A DNA stretch of 64,000 nt, from positions 248,001 to 312,000 of the forward strand of contig NZ_JBMNUS010000003.1 in NCBI RefSeq assembly GCF_050946405.1, written 5' to 3'. This DNA is from Pseudochelatococcus sp050946405. GTDB taxonomy: Bacteria > Pseudomonadota > Alphaproteobacteria > Rhizobiales > Beijerinckiaceae. Position numbers and translations under genes: made by a program. Numbering within the stretch: the stretch's first letter is position 1; the number at the start of each line of letters is the position of its first letter. The notes beneath the pieces were generated by a model. That model saw nothing but the letters and a program-made list of their open reading frames with translations, was not told the DNA's origin and searched no databases. Below, one piece after another: positions 1 to 8,614 of this stretch.

Positions 1-1
1 G

Positions 2-406
2 GACGATACCTCCTACAAATCGCTCAAGGCGGTGCTGGAGGGCGGCATCGAGGGACGGCCGGCCAACGTGCTGTTCTACGCCACGTCCAACCGCCGCCAC
101 CTGCTGCCGCGCGACATGCTGGACAACGAGCGCGCCACCGCCGTCAATCCCGGCGATTCCATCGAGGAGAAAGTCTCGCTGTCCGATCGTTTCGGGCTGT
201 GGCTCGGCTTCCACAAATGCAGCCAGGACGAATATCTCGACATGGTGTCGGGATACGCGCGGCGCTTCGGCCTCGATGTGCCGCCGGAGGAGCTGCGGCG
301 GGACGCGCTCGAATGGGCGACGACACGCGGCGCGCGGTCGGGCCGCACCGCATGGCAATATATCTCGGATCTTGCCGGACGCCTGGGCGTTCATATCGAC
401 GCCTGA
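2..406 (+). CDS. DUF815-family AAA ATPase, C-terminal part only
   Basis: The gene enters from the left edge with an open frame from base 2, so only the last 134 residues are visible. They carry the C-terminal half of a DUF815 ATP-binding protein: a Lys/Glu-rich loop, the segment NVLFYATSNRRHLLPRDM (strand plus sensor-1-type Asn/Arg), and the SLSDRFGLWLGFHKCSQDEY region typical of the family. The Walker A motif must lie upstream of the window. In Rhizobiales this ATPase sits beside an NlpD-like peptidase, pcm, surE and serS, and that order is seen here, with the peptidase convergent. The biochemical role of DUF815 proteins is not established. The family assignment is fairly secure; function is open. 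Confidence 0.8.
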   Translation, partial: DDTSYKSLKAVLEGGIEGRPANVLFYATSNRRHLLPRDMLDNERATAVNPGDSIEEKVSLSDRFGLWLGFHKCSQDEYLDMVSGYARRFGLDVPPEELRRDALEWATTRGARSGRTAWQYISDLAGRLGVHIDA

Positions 407-486
407 CGCGCTCGACCGGGAGGAAACGCGCGAATGAGGAAGGCGGCGGGACGAAACCGTGCCGCCACTCTGCCCGTTTTCCGTCC

Positions 487-1746
487 TTACAGCCCGGCGA
501 GATGCGGCAGCGGATCGACCGGCTTCGAGCCCTTGCGCAGCTCGAAATGAAGCTGCGGCGAGGTCACGTTGCCCGTCTGGCCGGATTTCGCGATCGTCTG
601 GCCGCGCGAAACCTTGTCGCCGCGCTTGACCTTCAGTTCGCCGTTGTTCGCATAGGCGCTCACCCAGCCGTTGTCATGGCGGATCAGCACCAGATTGCCG
701 TAGCCCTTCAGTTCGTTGCCGGCATAGGCGATGACGCCGCCCTCGGCGGCCTTCACCGGCGTGCCCTCAGGCACCGCGATGTTGATGCCCTCGTTACTGC
801 CGCCGAAGCCGCTGATGACGCGCCCGCGCGCCGGCCAGCGGAAGCCCGCGCCGTCGTCGGCCGCCGCGTTTGCAGTCGTTTCCGCCGGCTTTTCCTGCGC
901 GACGGGCTTTTCCTGCACAGCCGGCTTGGGCTGCGCCGGTGCGGGGGTTGCGACAGGTCTGGGCGCCTCCGTCCTCGGCGCGACCACCGCCGGCGGAACC
1001 GCTGCCGGCGGCAGGGAGGCGACCGTCTGACGCGCCGGGGGCCTTGCCACGGGCGGGACCGCCCCGCTCATGCGGGACGCCTGTTCGTTCAGCGATCCGG
1101 CCGCCGCCTCGGCTCGCGCCACGGGCTTGGCAACCGCCTGCGTCGTTGCGGTCGCCACGCGGGGCGCAACCTGCGCCGCCGCATGCTGCACCGGCGCGGC
1201 TGCGGCTGCGGCCACGCCGGGCGAGGCGCCGCTGCCGGGATTGTACACCGGAATTACGAGCTGCTGGCCGGGCGCGATCTGGCTGGCGCTGGAAAGGCCG
1301 TTCGCCGCCAGGATGGCGGCCGAGGGCACGTTATATCGCCCGGACAAGGTGGCCAGCGTATCGCCGGTGCCGACGTAGATCGGCGATCCGCCTTGCGCCG
1401 ACCAGCCCTTCGCCGATCCGCCGATAGCCTCCACCGTGCTTGCCGTCTGCCGTGCCGAAGGCGTAGCCGGGGCGCCGTAGCCCGGCTGCGCCGCGGCCTG
1501 GCGGACGGGCACGGGCGGATCGAGCGGCGCGGATTGCACGGGCATCGTCGGCGAGGCGCCGAGGCTGCCCGTCGTCGTGTTGTCGGCGCGGGTTTCGCCG
1601 AAGGGGTTGGCGAAAGGATTGTCGCCGAAACGCAAAGTATCGGAACTGCATGCCGCAACGGCGCCGGCGAGCAGTCCCGCGACGGCCAGGCGCTGGATAG
1701 GCCCCGCATGAACCGCCGGCAGCAACGTTTTTTCGCTCTCAGACAT
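487..1746 (-). CDS. NlpD-like lipoprotein, LysM plus degenerate LytM (M23) domain
   Basis: Predicted murein-hydrolase activator, 419 aa. The chosen ATG (MSESEK...) has AGGTGG just upstream; an ATG 11 codons earlier is possible but lacks a good ribosome site. A lipoprotein signal (LAVAGLLAGAVAAC) gives a lipid-anchored Cys near residue 33. A LysM domain follows in the middle (GSPIYVGTGDTLATLSGRYN), then a long Ala/Pro/Val-rich linker, then a C-terminal LytM fold (GFRWPARGRVISGFG...). The zinc ligands are largely lost: the usual HxxxD region reads GINIAVPEG and the second His site reads YANNGE, while LHFELR keeps one His. This matches catalytically dead NlpD/EnvC activators rather than an active endopeptidase. 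The likely partner, an AmiC-type amidase, is at 19847-21268. Confidence 0.85.
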   Translation of the reverse strand: MSESEKTLLPAVHAGPIQRLAVAGLLAGAVAACSSDTLRFGDNPFANPFGETRADNTTTGSLGASPTMPVQSAPLDPPVPVRQAAAQPGYGAPATPSARQTASTVEAIGGSAKGWSAQGGSPIYVGTGDTLATLSGRYNVPSAAILAANGLSSASQIAPGQQLVIPVYNPGSGASPGVAAAAAAPVQHAAAQVAPRVATATTQAVAKPVARAEAAAGSLNEQASRMSGAVPPVARPPARQTVASLPPAAVPPAVVAPRTEAPRPVATPAPAQPKPAVQEKPVAQEKPAETTANAAADDGAGFRWPARGRVISGFGGSNEGINIAVPEGTPVKAAEGGVIAYAGNELKGYGNLVLIRHDNGWVSAYANNGELKVKRGDKVSRGQTIAKSGQTGNVTSPQLHFELRKGSKPVDPLPHLAGL

Positions 1747-1911
1747 CGCCCCACCTAACCCGTACCCGTGAATCTCCATGCCGCCAATAAGATCGGATTC
1801 TGGTTAAGCAAGCGTTGCCAAACCGGCGTTCGGGTGAGATTGATTCACCTTGAGCAACGTTTTTTCAGCGCACGCCATCACGGCGTCATGCGGGCGTTCG
1901 TCCTCTCCGTT

Positions 1912-2598
1912 TCACAGCACGCGGGCGACACCGTGCGCCAGCGGCGGCAGGCGGATGGTGCCCAGAATCTCGCGCACGAACGCCGGCTCGCCCTCCTCCG
2001 TTTCCTGCCGCGTCACACGCACAAGCTGAGGTTCGCCGCCATGCATCTGCGCGCCCACGAGGAGCCCGCCCGGATCAAGGCGCGCGAGCAGCGAAACGGG
2101 AATCTCGCCGGCGACGGAGCCGTTCAGCATGATGCGGTCGAAGCGCTGGCCGGCGACGGTTTCCGCCGACAGGCCATCTCCCGGCAACACCAGCACCTGG
2201 GAAAGCCCGATGGTCGCGAGCCGCTCGGCGGCCGCGAGCGCAAGCGTGCGATAGCGCTCCACCGATACCACCTGCGCCGCCAGCCGTCCGAGCACCGCCG
2301 ATTGATAGCCCGAGCCGGTGCCCACCTCGAACACCCTGTGTTCGGGCAGGACCTTCAGCGCCGCCACCATGGTGGCGATGATGCGCGGCGCGGTCATCGT
2401 CTGGCCGCACGAGAGAGGCAGAGAGATGTCCGCACGCGCCAGATCACCCAGCCGCCGGGGCGCGAACAACGGGCGCGGGGCCATCTCCATGGCCCGCAAC
2501 AGCGCGGTGTCGCGAATGCCGCGTTCTCTCAGCGCAAGCAGGAAAGCGACCGTTTCTTCCGCCGCCCGGTCCGGCTGTTGAAAATCGCCCGCAGACAT
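1912..2598 (-). CDS. pcm: Protein-L-isoaspartate O-methyltransferase
   Basis: Cytosolic repair enzyme (228 aa) that methylates L-isoaspartyl residues of aged proteins using S-adenosylmethionine. The SAM-binding motif I is clear (VFEVGTGSGYQSAVL, around residue 90), preceded by the PCMT signature SCGQTMTAPRIIATM. The length fits the family. It lies 28 bp downstream of surE on the same strand and upstream of the NlpD-like gene, the usual surE-pcm-nlpD order, so co-transcription with surE is likely. The acceptor site reads RIMLNGSVAGEIP where many homologues have a T/S-G-A segment, a small deviation typical of alphaproteobacterial Pcm. Confidence 0.93.
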   Translation of the reverse strand: MSAGDFQQPDRAAEETVAFLLALRERGIRDTALLRAMEMAPRPLFAPRRLGDLARADISLPLSCGQTMTAPRIIATMVAALKVLPEHRVFEVGTGSGYQSAVLGRLAAQVVSVERYRTLALAAAERLATIGLSQVLVLPGDGLSAETVAGQRFDRIMLNGSVAGEIPVSLLARLDPGGLLVGAQMHGGEPQLVRVTRQETEEGEPAFVREILGTIRLPPLAHGVARVL

Positions 2599-2626
2599 GC
2601 CTGTTCGAATCTCGACCTTGAGCCGG

Positions 2627-3400
2627 CTACTCGCGGGACCCGTGGAACAGGCTCGCGTACCGCGTCATGGTCGGCTCGTGGGTGAGGTCGATCTGGAGCG
2701 GCGTCACCGAGATGCGGTTGTTGCGGACCGCCCACAGATCCGTTCCGTCCACGGGCTCATGCGGATTGCGCGCGCCCATCAGCCAGTAATACGGCCGGCC
2801 GCGGCCGTCGTGTCGCTCGTCGACCTTCATGAAGGCCAGGTTGCGCCGCCCCTGCGCGGTGACGGCGATGCCCGCCACCTCGTCGGCCGGGCAGCTCGGG
2901 AAGTTCACGTTGATCAGGATGCCCGGCTCGATGCCGGCGGCGATCACGCGTTTGACGACGGGCACCGCATGGGCCGCGCTGCACTCCCAGAAAGCCTGTT
3001 CGCGCCCGTGCGGCCCGTAGACCTGCGACAGGGCGATCGAGGGAATGCCCAGAATGGTGCCCTCCATCGCGCCCGCCACCGTGCCGGAGTAGATGACGTC
3101 CTCGGCGACGTTCTGGCCGATGTTGATGCCCGACAGCACGAGATCCGGCAGCGTATCCTGAAAGAGATGGCGCACCGCCATGATGACGCAATCGGTGGGC
3201 GTGCCGGAAACGGCGAACCGTTGGCCGCCCAGATCGCGCAGCCGCAGCGGATCGTGCAGCGAGAGCGAATGCGACACGCCGCTCTGGTCGGTCTCCGGCG
3301 CGACGACCCATACGTCGTCGGCGATTTCGCCCGCCACCTGCGTCAGGATGGCGAGGCCATCGGCATTGATACCATCGTCATTCGTTACGAGAACGCGCAT
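2627..3400 (-). CDS. surE: 5'/3'-nucleotidase SurE
   Basis: Metal-dependent nucleoside monophosphatase (257 aa). The N-terminus MRVLVTNDDGINADGL holds the family's metal-binding Asp pair (D8, D9), and SGTPTDCV and SGINIGQN are the other active-site segments. Length matches the family. It heads the surE-pcm pair. Upstream, between surE and serS, is a degenerate copy of the dispersed two-hairpin element, so surE probably has its own transcription start or is only weakly coupled to serS. Confidence 0.95.
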   Translation of the reverse strand: MRVLVTNDDGINADGLAILTQVAGEIADDVWVVAPETDQSGVSHSLSLHDPLRLRDLGGQRFAVSGTPTDCVIMAVRHLFQDTLPDLVLSGINIGQNVAEDVIYSGTVAGAMEGTILGIPSIALSQVYGPHGREQAFWECSAAHAVPVVKRVIAAGIEPGILINVNFPSCPADEVAGIAVTAQGRRNLAFMKVDERHDGRGRPYYWLMGARNPHEPVDGTDLWAVRNNRISVTPLQIDLTHEPTMTRYASLFHGSRE

Positions 3401-3410
3401 CGCTCGATTC

Positions 3411-3512
3411 CTTAAAGCGTCTTCAAGGGAAGCAGATACCGGGCTGCTTGAAGAAAACGCATCAGATCAGAAGGCTACGGCATTCTCCGTTTCAGCGAAA
3501 CAGGGAAACGCC
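3411..3512. repeat. Degenerate copy of the type-A two-hairpin intergenic element
   Basis: This intergenic stretch aligns by eye with the intact element at 11766-11871: the same order of an AAAGCG...GAAAACGC arm pair, a GCAGATACC centre, an AGATCAGAAGG spacer and a CCGTTTCAGCGAAAC hairpin. Both stems have decayed. It fills the surE-serS gap. Confidence 0.6.
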
Positions 3513-3541
3513 GCAAGCCCCGGAGATTGCCGTCGGAGCGG

Positions 3542-4834
3542 TCAGGCCGCCGCGATTCGTTCCACGCCGCCCATGTACGGCCTCAGCACGGGCGGCACCG
3601 TGACCGATCCATCGCCGTTCTGCCACGTCTCCATGACAGCAATGAGTGCGCGCCCCACCGCCGTGCCCGACCCGTTGAGGGTGTGCACGAAGCGCGCGCC
3701 CTTGCCGAAAGTCTTCTCGTCGTCGGGCCGATAACGCGCGTTCATGCGCCGCGCCTGAAAATCGCCGCACACGGAACAGCTCGAAATCTCGCGATAAGCC
3801 TGCTGCCCCGGCAGCCACACCTCGATGTCGTAGGTCTTCTGCGAGGCGAAGCCCATGTCGCCGGTGCACAGCGTCACGACGCGGTAATGCAGCTCCAGCG
3901 CCTTCAGCACCGCCTCGGCGCAGGTCAGCAGCCGCTCGTGCTCGTCGCGCGAGGTCTCGGGCGTGGTGATCGAGACGAGTTCCACCTTGTTGAACTGGTG
4001 CTGACGCAACATGCCGCGCGTATCGCGCCCGGCCGCTCCGGCCTCCCGCCGGAAACAGGGCGTGAGCGCCGCGAAGCGCAGCGGCAGCTCCGCCTCGGAG
4101 AGAATGCTCTCGCGCACGAGGTTGGTCAACGGCACCTCGGCGGTCGGGATGAGCCATTTGTCGTCGGAGACGGCGAACTGGTCGTCCCGGAACTTCGGCA
4201 ATTGCGCCGTGCCGAACATCGGGCCGTCGTTGACGAGCAGCGGCGGGCTCACTTCCGTATAGCCGTGGTGCTGGGTGTGGATGTCCAGCATGAACTGGCC
4301 GATGGCGCGCTCCAGACGCGCCAGCCGCCCCCGCAGCACCACGAAGCGCGAGCCGGACAGTTTCGCCGCCGTCTCGAAATCCATCTGCGCCAGATCTTCG
4401 CCCAGCTCGAAATGTTGGCGCGGGGTGAAATCGTACTCCCGGCGCTGGCCGGCGGTATGGCGCTCGACATTGGCGCTCTCGTCGGGACCGTCCGGCACGT
4501 CCGGCAGCGGCGCGTTGGGAATGGCGGCAAGCGTCACGTCAAGCTCGGCGACGGCGGCCTTCTGCGCCTCCTCGGCGTCCTGCATGGCGTCCTTCAGGGC
4601 CGCCACCTCGGCCATCAGCTCCTGCGCCCGCGCCTCATCCTTCGCGGCCTTCGCCTGTCCGACTTCCTTCGAAAGGGCGTTGCGCTTCTCCTGCAACACC
4701 TGCAACGAGGCGATGGCGGATTTGCGCCGCTCGTCGATCGCGATGAGGGAATGCGCCGTCGCCGACAGTCCGCGACGCGCCAGCGCCGCGTCGAAACCTT
4801 CGGGGTTATCGCGAATGATGCGGATATCGTGCAT
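3542..4834 (-). CDS. serS: Seryl-tRNA synthetase
   Basis: Class II aminoacyl-tRNA synthetase (430 aa) charging tRNA-Ser. The N-terminal long coiled-coil arm (residues about 25-105, rich in Glu, Lys and Ala) that grips the tRNA variable arm is present. The catalytic core shows motif 2 (PCFRREAGAAGRDTRGMLRQ) and motif 3 (GSGTAVGRALIAVMETWQ). GGGAAAG lies just before the ATG. Placed between tatC and surE on the same strand, an order common in Rhizobiales. Confidence 0.97.
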   Translation of the reverse strand: MHDIRIIRDNPEGFDAALARRGLSATAHSLIAIDERRKSAIASLQVLQEKRNALSKEVGQAKAAKDEARAQELMAEVAALKDAMQDAEEAQKAAVAELDVTLAAIPNAPLPDVPDGPDESANVERHTAGQRREYDFTPRQHFELGEDLAQMDFETAAKLSGSRFVVLRGRLARLERAIGQFMLDIHTQHHGYTEVSPPLLVNDGPMFGTAQLPKFRDDQFAVSDDKWLIPTAEVPLTNLVRESILSEAELPLRFAALTPCFRREAGAAGRDTRGMLRQHQFNKVELVSITTPETSRDEHERLLTCAEAVLKALELHYRVVTLCTGDMGFASQKTYDIEVWLPGQQAYREISSCSVCGDFQARRMNARYRPDDEKTFGKGARFVHTLNGSGTAVGRALIAVMETWQNGDGSVTVPPVLRPYMGGVERIAAA

Positions 4835-4932
4835 GACTTTCCCGACCGGCGGCGCGGGACGCCGCCTCTCCTTCTCAAGCTGCCCAAACCGCTCCGTCCG
4901 GGTCGATCCCGAACCCCTCCGCGTCGGGGAGG

Positions 4933-5769
4933 CTATTCATCGGCCCGTGCCGCATCCGCGGCGGCGCGCCTCTTCTCGATCACGCGAACGGAGACGATGG
5001 AAAGCTCGTAAAGGAGCAGTGTCGGGACCGCAAGCGCGATCTGGCTGATGACGTCCGGCGGGGTGAGAACCGCGGCGATCGCGAACACGATGACGATGGC
5101 GTAGCGGCGCTTCGCCTTGAGGAAGGCCGAATCGATCATGCCCGCCCGCGCCAGCAGGTTGAGGATCACGGGGAGCTGGAAACAGATACCGAAGGCGAAG
5201 ATCAGCGTGGTGATCAGCGACAGGTATTCGCTGACTTTCGGCAGCAGTTCGATGGCCGCCTGCCCCGCCTCTCCGGTCTGCTGCTGGCCGATGGAGAACT
5301 GCATCACGATCGGCATCGCGATGAAATACACCACCAGCGCGCCGAGGACGAAAAAGAACGGCGTCGCGTAGAGATAGGGCAGGAAGGCGCGGCGTTCGTT
5401 CCTGTAGAGGCCCGGCGCGACGAACATGTAGATCTGCGCCGCCACCACCGGGAACGACAGGAAGGCCGCGCCGAATGCCGCGATCTTGATCTGGGTGAAC
5501 AGATATTCGAGCGGCGCCGTGTAGATGAGGCGCACGTCCGCACCCTCGCCCGCGGCAAAAACATACGGCCACACCAGAATGTTGTAGATTTCGTTCGCAA
5601 AAGCGAAGGAAACGAAGAACATCACGATGAACGCCACGAGCGCCTTGATCAGGCGCGAGCGCAACTCGATGAGATGGTCCATGAGAGGCGCGCGGGAGGC
5701 CTCGATCTCGTCTTCCTCGGCAGGATGGGCGTTCACGTCTTCGCTCGTTCGGCTCGCTTGCGTGCTCAT
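4933..5769 (-). CDS. tatC: Twin-arginine translocase subunit TatC
   Basis: Polytopic receptor of the Tat pathway (278 aa) that binds RR signal peptides. After an acidic N-terminal tail, the TatC signature MDHLIELRSRLIKAL begins the first of six membrane helices. The PGLYRNERRAF segment with its conserved Glu and the late ILNLLARAGMI region are also present. The start overlaps the tatB stop by 4 bp (ATGA), so translation is coupled. A probable Tat substrate in this window is the multicopper oxidase at 39159-40595. Confidence 0.96.
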   Translation of the reverse strand: MSTQASRTSEDVNAHPAEEDEIEASRAPLMDHLIELRSRLIKALVAFIVMFFVSFAFANEIYNILVWPYVFAAGEGADVRLIYTAPLEYLFTQIKIAAFGAAFLSFPVVAAQIYMFVAPGLYRNERRAFLPYLYATPFFFVLGALVVYFIAMPIVMQFSIGQQQTGEAGQAAIELLPKVSEYLSLITTLIFAFGICFQLPVILNLLARAGMIDSAFLKAKRRYAIVIVFAIAAVLTPPDVISQIALAVPTLLLYELSIVSVRVIEKRRAAADAARADE

Positions 5770-6437
5770 TGTCCGCCCTCTCCGTCAACGGCTGGCGCGG
5801 GCGCCTCCGGCGCGCCGGGCGATGACTTGCGCTTCTCGGGCCGCGCGGGATAGGCGGAAAATTTCGTCATCTTGTAAAGACGCGCCCGGCCGGCCGATGG
5901 CCGGGCCAGCGGCTTCACCGCCTCGCGAGGCGCCGCCACGATCACGCGCGCCCGCTTGGAACGGCGGACGGGCGAAAGGGTTGCGGAGCGCGCTTCGGGC
6001 AAAAAGATCTCTGGTGCGGAAATGGCCGGCGACGCGATGTCGGGAACCGACGCGGGAGACTTCACCCCCGGCGCGGGCGTAGCCGCATCGAACCGGTCGA
6101 CGACGGAAGATGCCGCGTCAGACGCGGGATTTGCGTTTTTTTCCAACGCTTCGCGCAGCTCGTTACGCACTTCCCGCAGCGGATCGAGCATGGAGCCAGC
6201 TTTCCCTCCCGCCTGCCGCGCGGTGTCGCGCACGTCGTTGACCGCGGAACGGATCTCGTCCAGCTCCGCCTCGCGCATGGCGGCGCTGAACTGGGAACGG
6301 AACTCACCTGCCATGCGCCGTATGTTCGCCAGCGACTGCCCGATGGTGCGCAGCACGCGCGGCAGCTCCCGCGGGCCGATGACGACCAGCGCGATGGCTC
6401 CCACCAGCAGAAGCTCGCTCCAGCTCAGATCAAACAT
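5766..6437 (-). CDS. tatB: Sec-independent translocase protein TatB
   Basis: Single-span component of the TatBC receptor complex (223 aa). The N-terminus MFDLSWSELLLVGAIALVVIGP carries the conserved Glu in the membrane helix and the Gly-Pro hinge, followed by the amphipathic helix LPRVLRTIGQSLANIRRMAGEF. The remaining ~140 residues are a Pro/Ala/Arg-rich, probably disordered tail, longer than in E. coli but usual in alphaproteobacteria. It lies between tatA and tatC. Confidence 0.95.
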   Translation of the reverse strand: MFDLSWSELLLVGAIALVVIGPRELPRVLRTIGQSLANIRRMAGEFRSQFSAAMREAELDEIRSAVNDVRDTARQAGGKAGSMLDPLREVRNELREALEKNANPASDAASSVVDRFDAATPAPGVKSPASVPDIASPAISAPEIFLPEARSATLSPVRRSKRARVIVAAPREAVKPLARPSAGRARLYKMTKFSAYPARPEKRKSSPGAPEAPAPAVDGEGGQ

Positions 6438-6527
6438 GCCGTGCCCTGCCCTCCCGGCGCCGATGGCAGCCCCGGAAACCTGCTACAGAATCATGCGAAG
6501 CCCGCCGGCCGGATGCAGGCGGGGCCT

Positions 6528-6767
6528 TCAGCCGACCTTGTTTTCCTCGGGAGCGCCCTGCTTGACCGCTTCCTGGTGCGTCACGGGCTTCTGCGCCGCC
6601 GCGGCGCCGTCCACCGGCTTGTCGTCATCCGACAGGCCCTTCTTGAACGCCTTGATGCCCTTGGCGACATCGCCCATCAGGTCGGAGATCTTGCCGCGTC
6701 CGCCGAAGAGAAGCAGCACGAGGCCGCCGACGATGATCCAGTGCCAGATACTTCCAAATCCACCCAT
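6528..6767 (-). CDS. tatA: Twin-arginine translocase pore subunit TatA
   Basis: Pore-forming Tat subunit, 79 aa from the ATG at 6767, which has GGGAGAG at ideal spacing; a longer upstream frame lacks such a site. The short periplasmic end GGFGSIWHW, the membrane helix WIIVGGLVLLLFGG and the FGGRGKISDLMGDVAKGIKAFKKGL amphipathic segment are canonical. First gene of the tatABC operon; 90 bp separate it from tatB. Confidence 0.95.
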   Translation of the reverse strand: MGGFGSIWHWIIVGGLVLLLFGGRGKISDLMGDVAKGIKAFKKGLSDDDKPVDGAAAAQKPVTHQEAVKQGAPEENKVG

Positions 6768-6988
6768 ACGAAACTCTCCCGCCGAAACCCTTCCATAACG
6801 AATCGAACTTACGTCGTCCGCCGTTCTTGCCGCCACAGGCATTTAAACTAGGTGCGCCGGAAGGTGAAAACAAGATTTTCGTCCCGCCGCTTCCCCGTCG
6901 TTTCCGCCGGTGTGAAAACAAGAAGCCGCAAGAGGGCGCGAGCGGCCTTGACACCGGCCTTGCGATGCGGCATGTCAATTTCATGAAT

Positions 6989-7009
6989 AGCCGGGTTTCC
7001 GGCTTTTTT
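6989..7009 (+). terminator. Terminator-like hairpin in the rpmG leader
   Basis: AGCCGG-GTTT-CCGGCT followed directly by a run of six T on the + strand. No + strand gene lies upstream of it, since tatA is divergent. It therefore sits about 50 bp before rpmG, either as an attenuator or as the end of a short unannotated transcript. A TTGACA box at 6948-6953 lies just upstream, with only a weak -10 (CATGTC). Confidence 0.5.
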
Positions 7010-7058
7010 GCATTTTTAAAGGACGCCCGCTGCGGCGTCGACCCGAAGAGGTTACGCC

Positions 7059-7226
7059 ATGGCCAAGGCCACGACTATCAAGATCAAGCTCGCCTCGACC
7101 GCGGGCACGGGTTTCTTCTACGTCACGAAGAAGAACTCCCGCACCATGACCGACAAGCTCGCGCTCAAGAAGTACGATCCCGTCGCGCGCAAGCACGTCG
7201 AGTTCAAGGAAACGAAGATCAAGTGA
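7059..7226 (+). CDS. rpmG: 50S ribosomal protein L33
   Basis: Structural protein of the large ribosomal subunit, 55 aa, translated MAKATTIKIKLASTAGTGFF through ...EFKETKIK. It has no cysteines, so it is the zinc-independent (C-minus) form. GAGG lies 7 bp before the ATG. In many rhizobia rpmG follows divK-pleD; here divK is 3.3 kb away at 10527 and no pleD is present, so the block has been rearranged. The terminator-like hairpin in its leader is described separately. Confidence 0.95.
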   Translation: MAKATTIKIKLASTAGTGFFYVTKKNSRTMTDKLALKKYDPVARKHVEFKETKIK

Positions 7227-7277
7227 CGTCCTTTTCCGACGAAGAACGCGTCGGGAATTTCAGCGTGGCTTTCGCAC

Positions 7278-7306
7278 CGCCCCCGCGGCATCGCTCCCGG
7301 GGGCGG
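7278..7306 (+). terminator. Probable rpmG terminator hairpin
   Basis: A GC-rich inverted repeat, CCGCCCCCG with CGGGGGCGG around a ~10-nt loop, 52 bp after the rpmG stop, followed by TTGCATGT rather than a solid T run. It is probably a weak intrinsic or mixed terminator. Confidence 0.45.
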
Positions 7307-7393
7307 TTGCATGTCATCCGAAGCCGAAGGTTCGACCCACGGCCTTTCGGCAGGGCTGCTCGGGCGTCCTCGGTTCCGGCGATCCGCGTCGCT

Positions 7394-7431
7394 TGGGACG
7401 TTCAGGCCGAATTGGGACGTTCAGGCCGAAT
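7394..7431. repeat. Perfect 19-bp tandem duplication at the end of the FemAB-like gene
   Basis: Two abutting copies of TGGGACGTTCAGGCCGAAT (7394-7412 and 7413-7431). The second copy contains the stop codon of the FemAB/GNAT gene (minus strand, 7421-7423); the first lies just beyond it. It looks like a recent slippage duplication that left the protein unchanged. Confidence 0.85.
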
Positions 7432-8614
7432 GTGAGCCGCCGTGCGGTTCCTGCTTGCGGAACGGCGTTTCCGTTTCCAGGGCCTGCATCTCGCGTTCCA
7501 CCGCCGGGCGTTCCTGCGCGAGATAGTCGGCGACGGCGCAGCGCAGCGCGGGATCGGCGATATCGTGGGCGGAGCGGGTCAGCGTGGGCCGATAGCCGCG
7601 CGCCAGCTTGTGTTCGCCCTGCGCGCCCGCCTCCACACGTTTCAGCCCGGTTTCGATGGCGAAATCGATCGCCTGATAATAGCAGACCTCGAAATGCAGG
7701 AAGGGGTGCTCCTCGACCGCGCCCCAATGGCGGCCGAACAGGGTGTCGCGGCCGATGAAATTGATCGCCCCCGCGATGTAGCGCCCCTCGCGCCGGGCCA
7801 TGACCAGCAGCACCCTGTCCGCGAAAGTGCGGCCGATCTCGTCGTAGAACGCGCGCGTCAGATACGGCCGGCCCCACTTGCGCATGCCGGTGTTTCGGTA
7901 GAACCTGAAAAAAGCGTCCCAATGTTCCGGCAGGATGTCGCCGCCGCGCAGGCGTTCGATGGTGACGCCCGCCGCCACGGCCTCGCGCCGCTCGCGCCGG
8001 ATCGCCTTGCGCTTGCGTGATGCGAGAACGGACAGAAAATCCTCGAACGAGCCGTAGCCCTCGTTGAGCCAATGGTACTGACAGTCGATGCGCGGCAGGA
8101 AGCCGGCTTGTGACAGCCGTTGGACCTCATCGTCCTGCGCGAAGTTGACATGGACGGAGGATGCCCGCGTTTCCGCCCGCAGCGCGCGCAGCCCCGCCAC
8201 GAGCGATGCGAGCGCCTCCTCCCGCCGCGGTCCCTCGCGGGCGAGCAGGCGCGGCCCCGTCGCCGGCGTGAAGGGCACGGCGACGAGCAGCTTCGGGTAA
8301 TAGCGCCCGCCGGCCCGCTCATAGGCATCGGCCCAGGCGTGATCGAACACGTATTCGCCTTGCGAATCGCCTTTCAGGTAGCATGGCGCGGCGGCGGCGA
8401 GCCGCCCCTCGTCGTCGTGGACGAGAAGGTGCAGCGGTTGCCAGCCGGCTGCGGGCGCGGCGGAGCGCGAAACCTCCAGCGCACGCAGAAAGGCGTGCCG
8501 GACGAATGGGTTATCGGCATCGCCGCCCGGCGGCAGCCGGGCGTTGTCGCATGCGCAGGCATCCCATTCCGCCGCCGGTATGTCGTCGATGGCTCCCGCG
8601 ACGCCGATCCTCAA
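7421..8614 (-). CDS. FemAB-like / GNAT family protein (PF04339, former DUF482)
   Basis: 397-aa protein of the 'peptidogalycan biosynthesis/recognition' GNAT-like family. Recognisable segments are SVHVNFAQDDEVQRLSQAGF, KRKAIRRERREA and the C-terminal acetyltransferase-like half (VLLVMARREGRYIAGAINFI, then FEVCYYQAIDFAIETGLKRV and KLARGYRPTLTRSAH). Substrate is unknown for the family. The start is a TTG whose bases overlap the stop of the preceding phosphodiesterase gene (TTGA), with GAGGG upstream. It is the last gene of a ridA-gdpD-femAB-like operon. Confidence 0.85.
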   Translation of the reverse strand: MRIGVAGAIDDIPAAEWDACACDNARLPPGGDADNPFVRHAFLRALEVSRSAAPAAGWQPLHLLVHDDEGRLAAAAPCYLKGDSQGEYVFDHAWADAYERAGGRYYPKLLVAVPFTPATGPRLLAREGPRREEALASLVAGLRALRAETRASSVHVNFAQDDEVQRLSQAGFLPRIDCQYHWLNEGYGSFEDFLSVLASRKRKAIRRERREAVAAGVTIERLRGGDILPEHWDAFFRFYRNTGMRKWGRPYLTRAFYDEIGRTFADRVLLVMARREGRYIAGAINFIGRDTLFGRHWGAVEEHPFLHFEVCYYQAIDFAIETGLKRVEAGAQGEHKLARGYRPTLTRSAHDIADPALRCAVADYLAQERPAVEREMQALETETPFRKQEPHGGSHSA

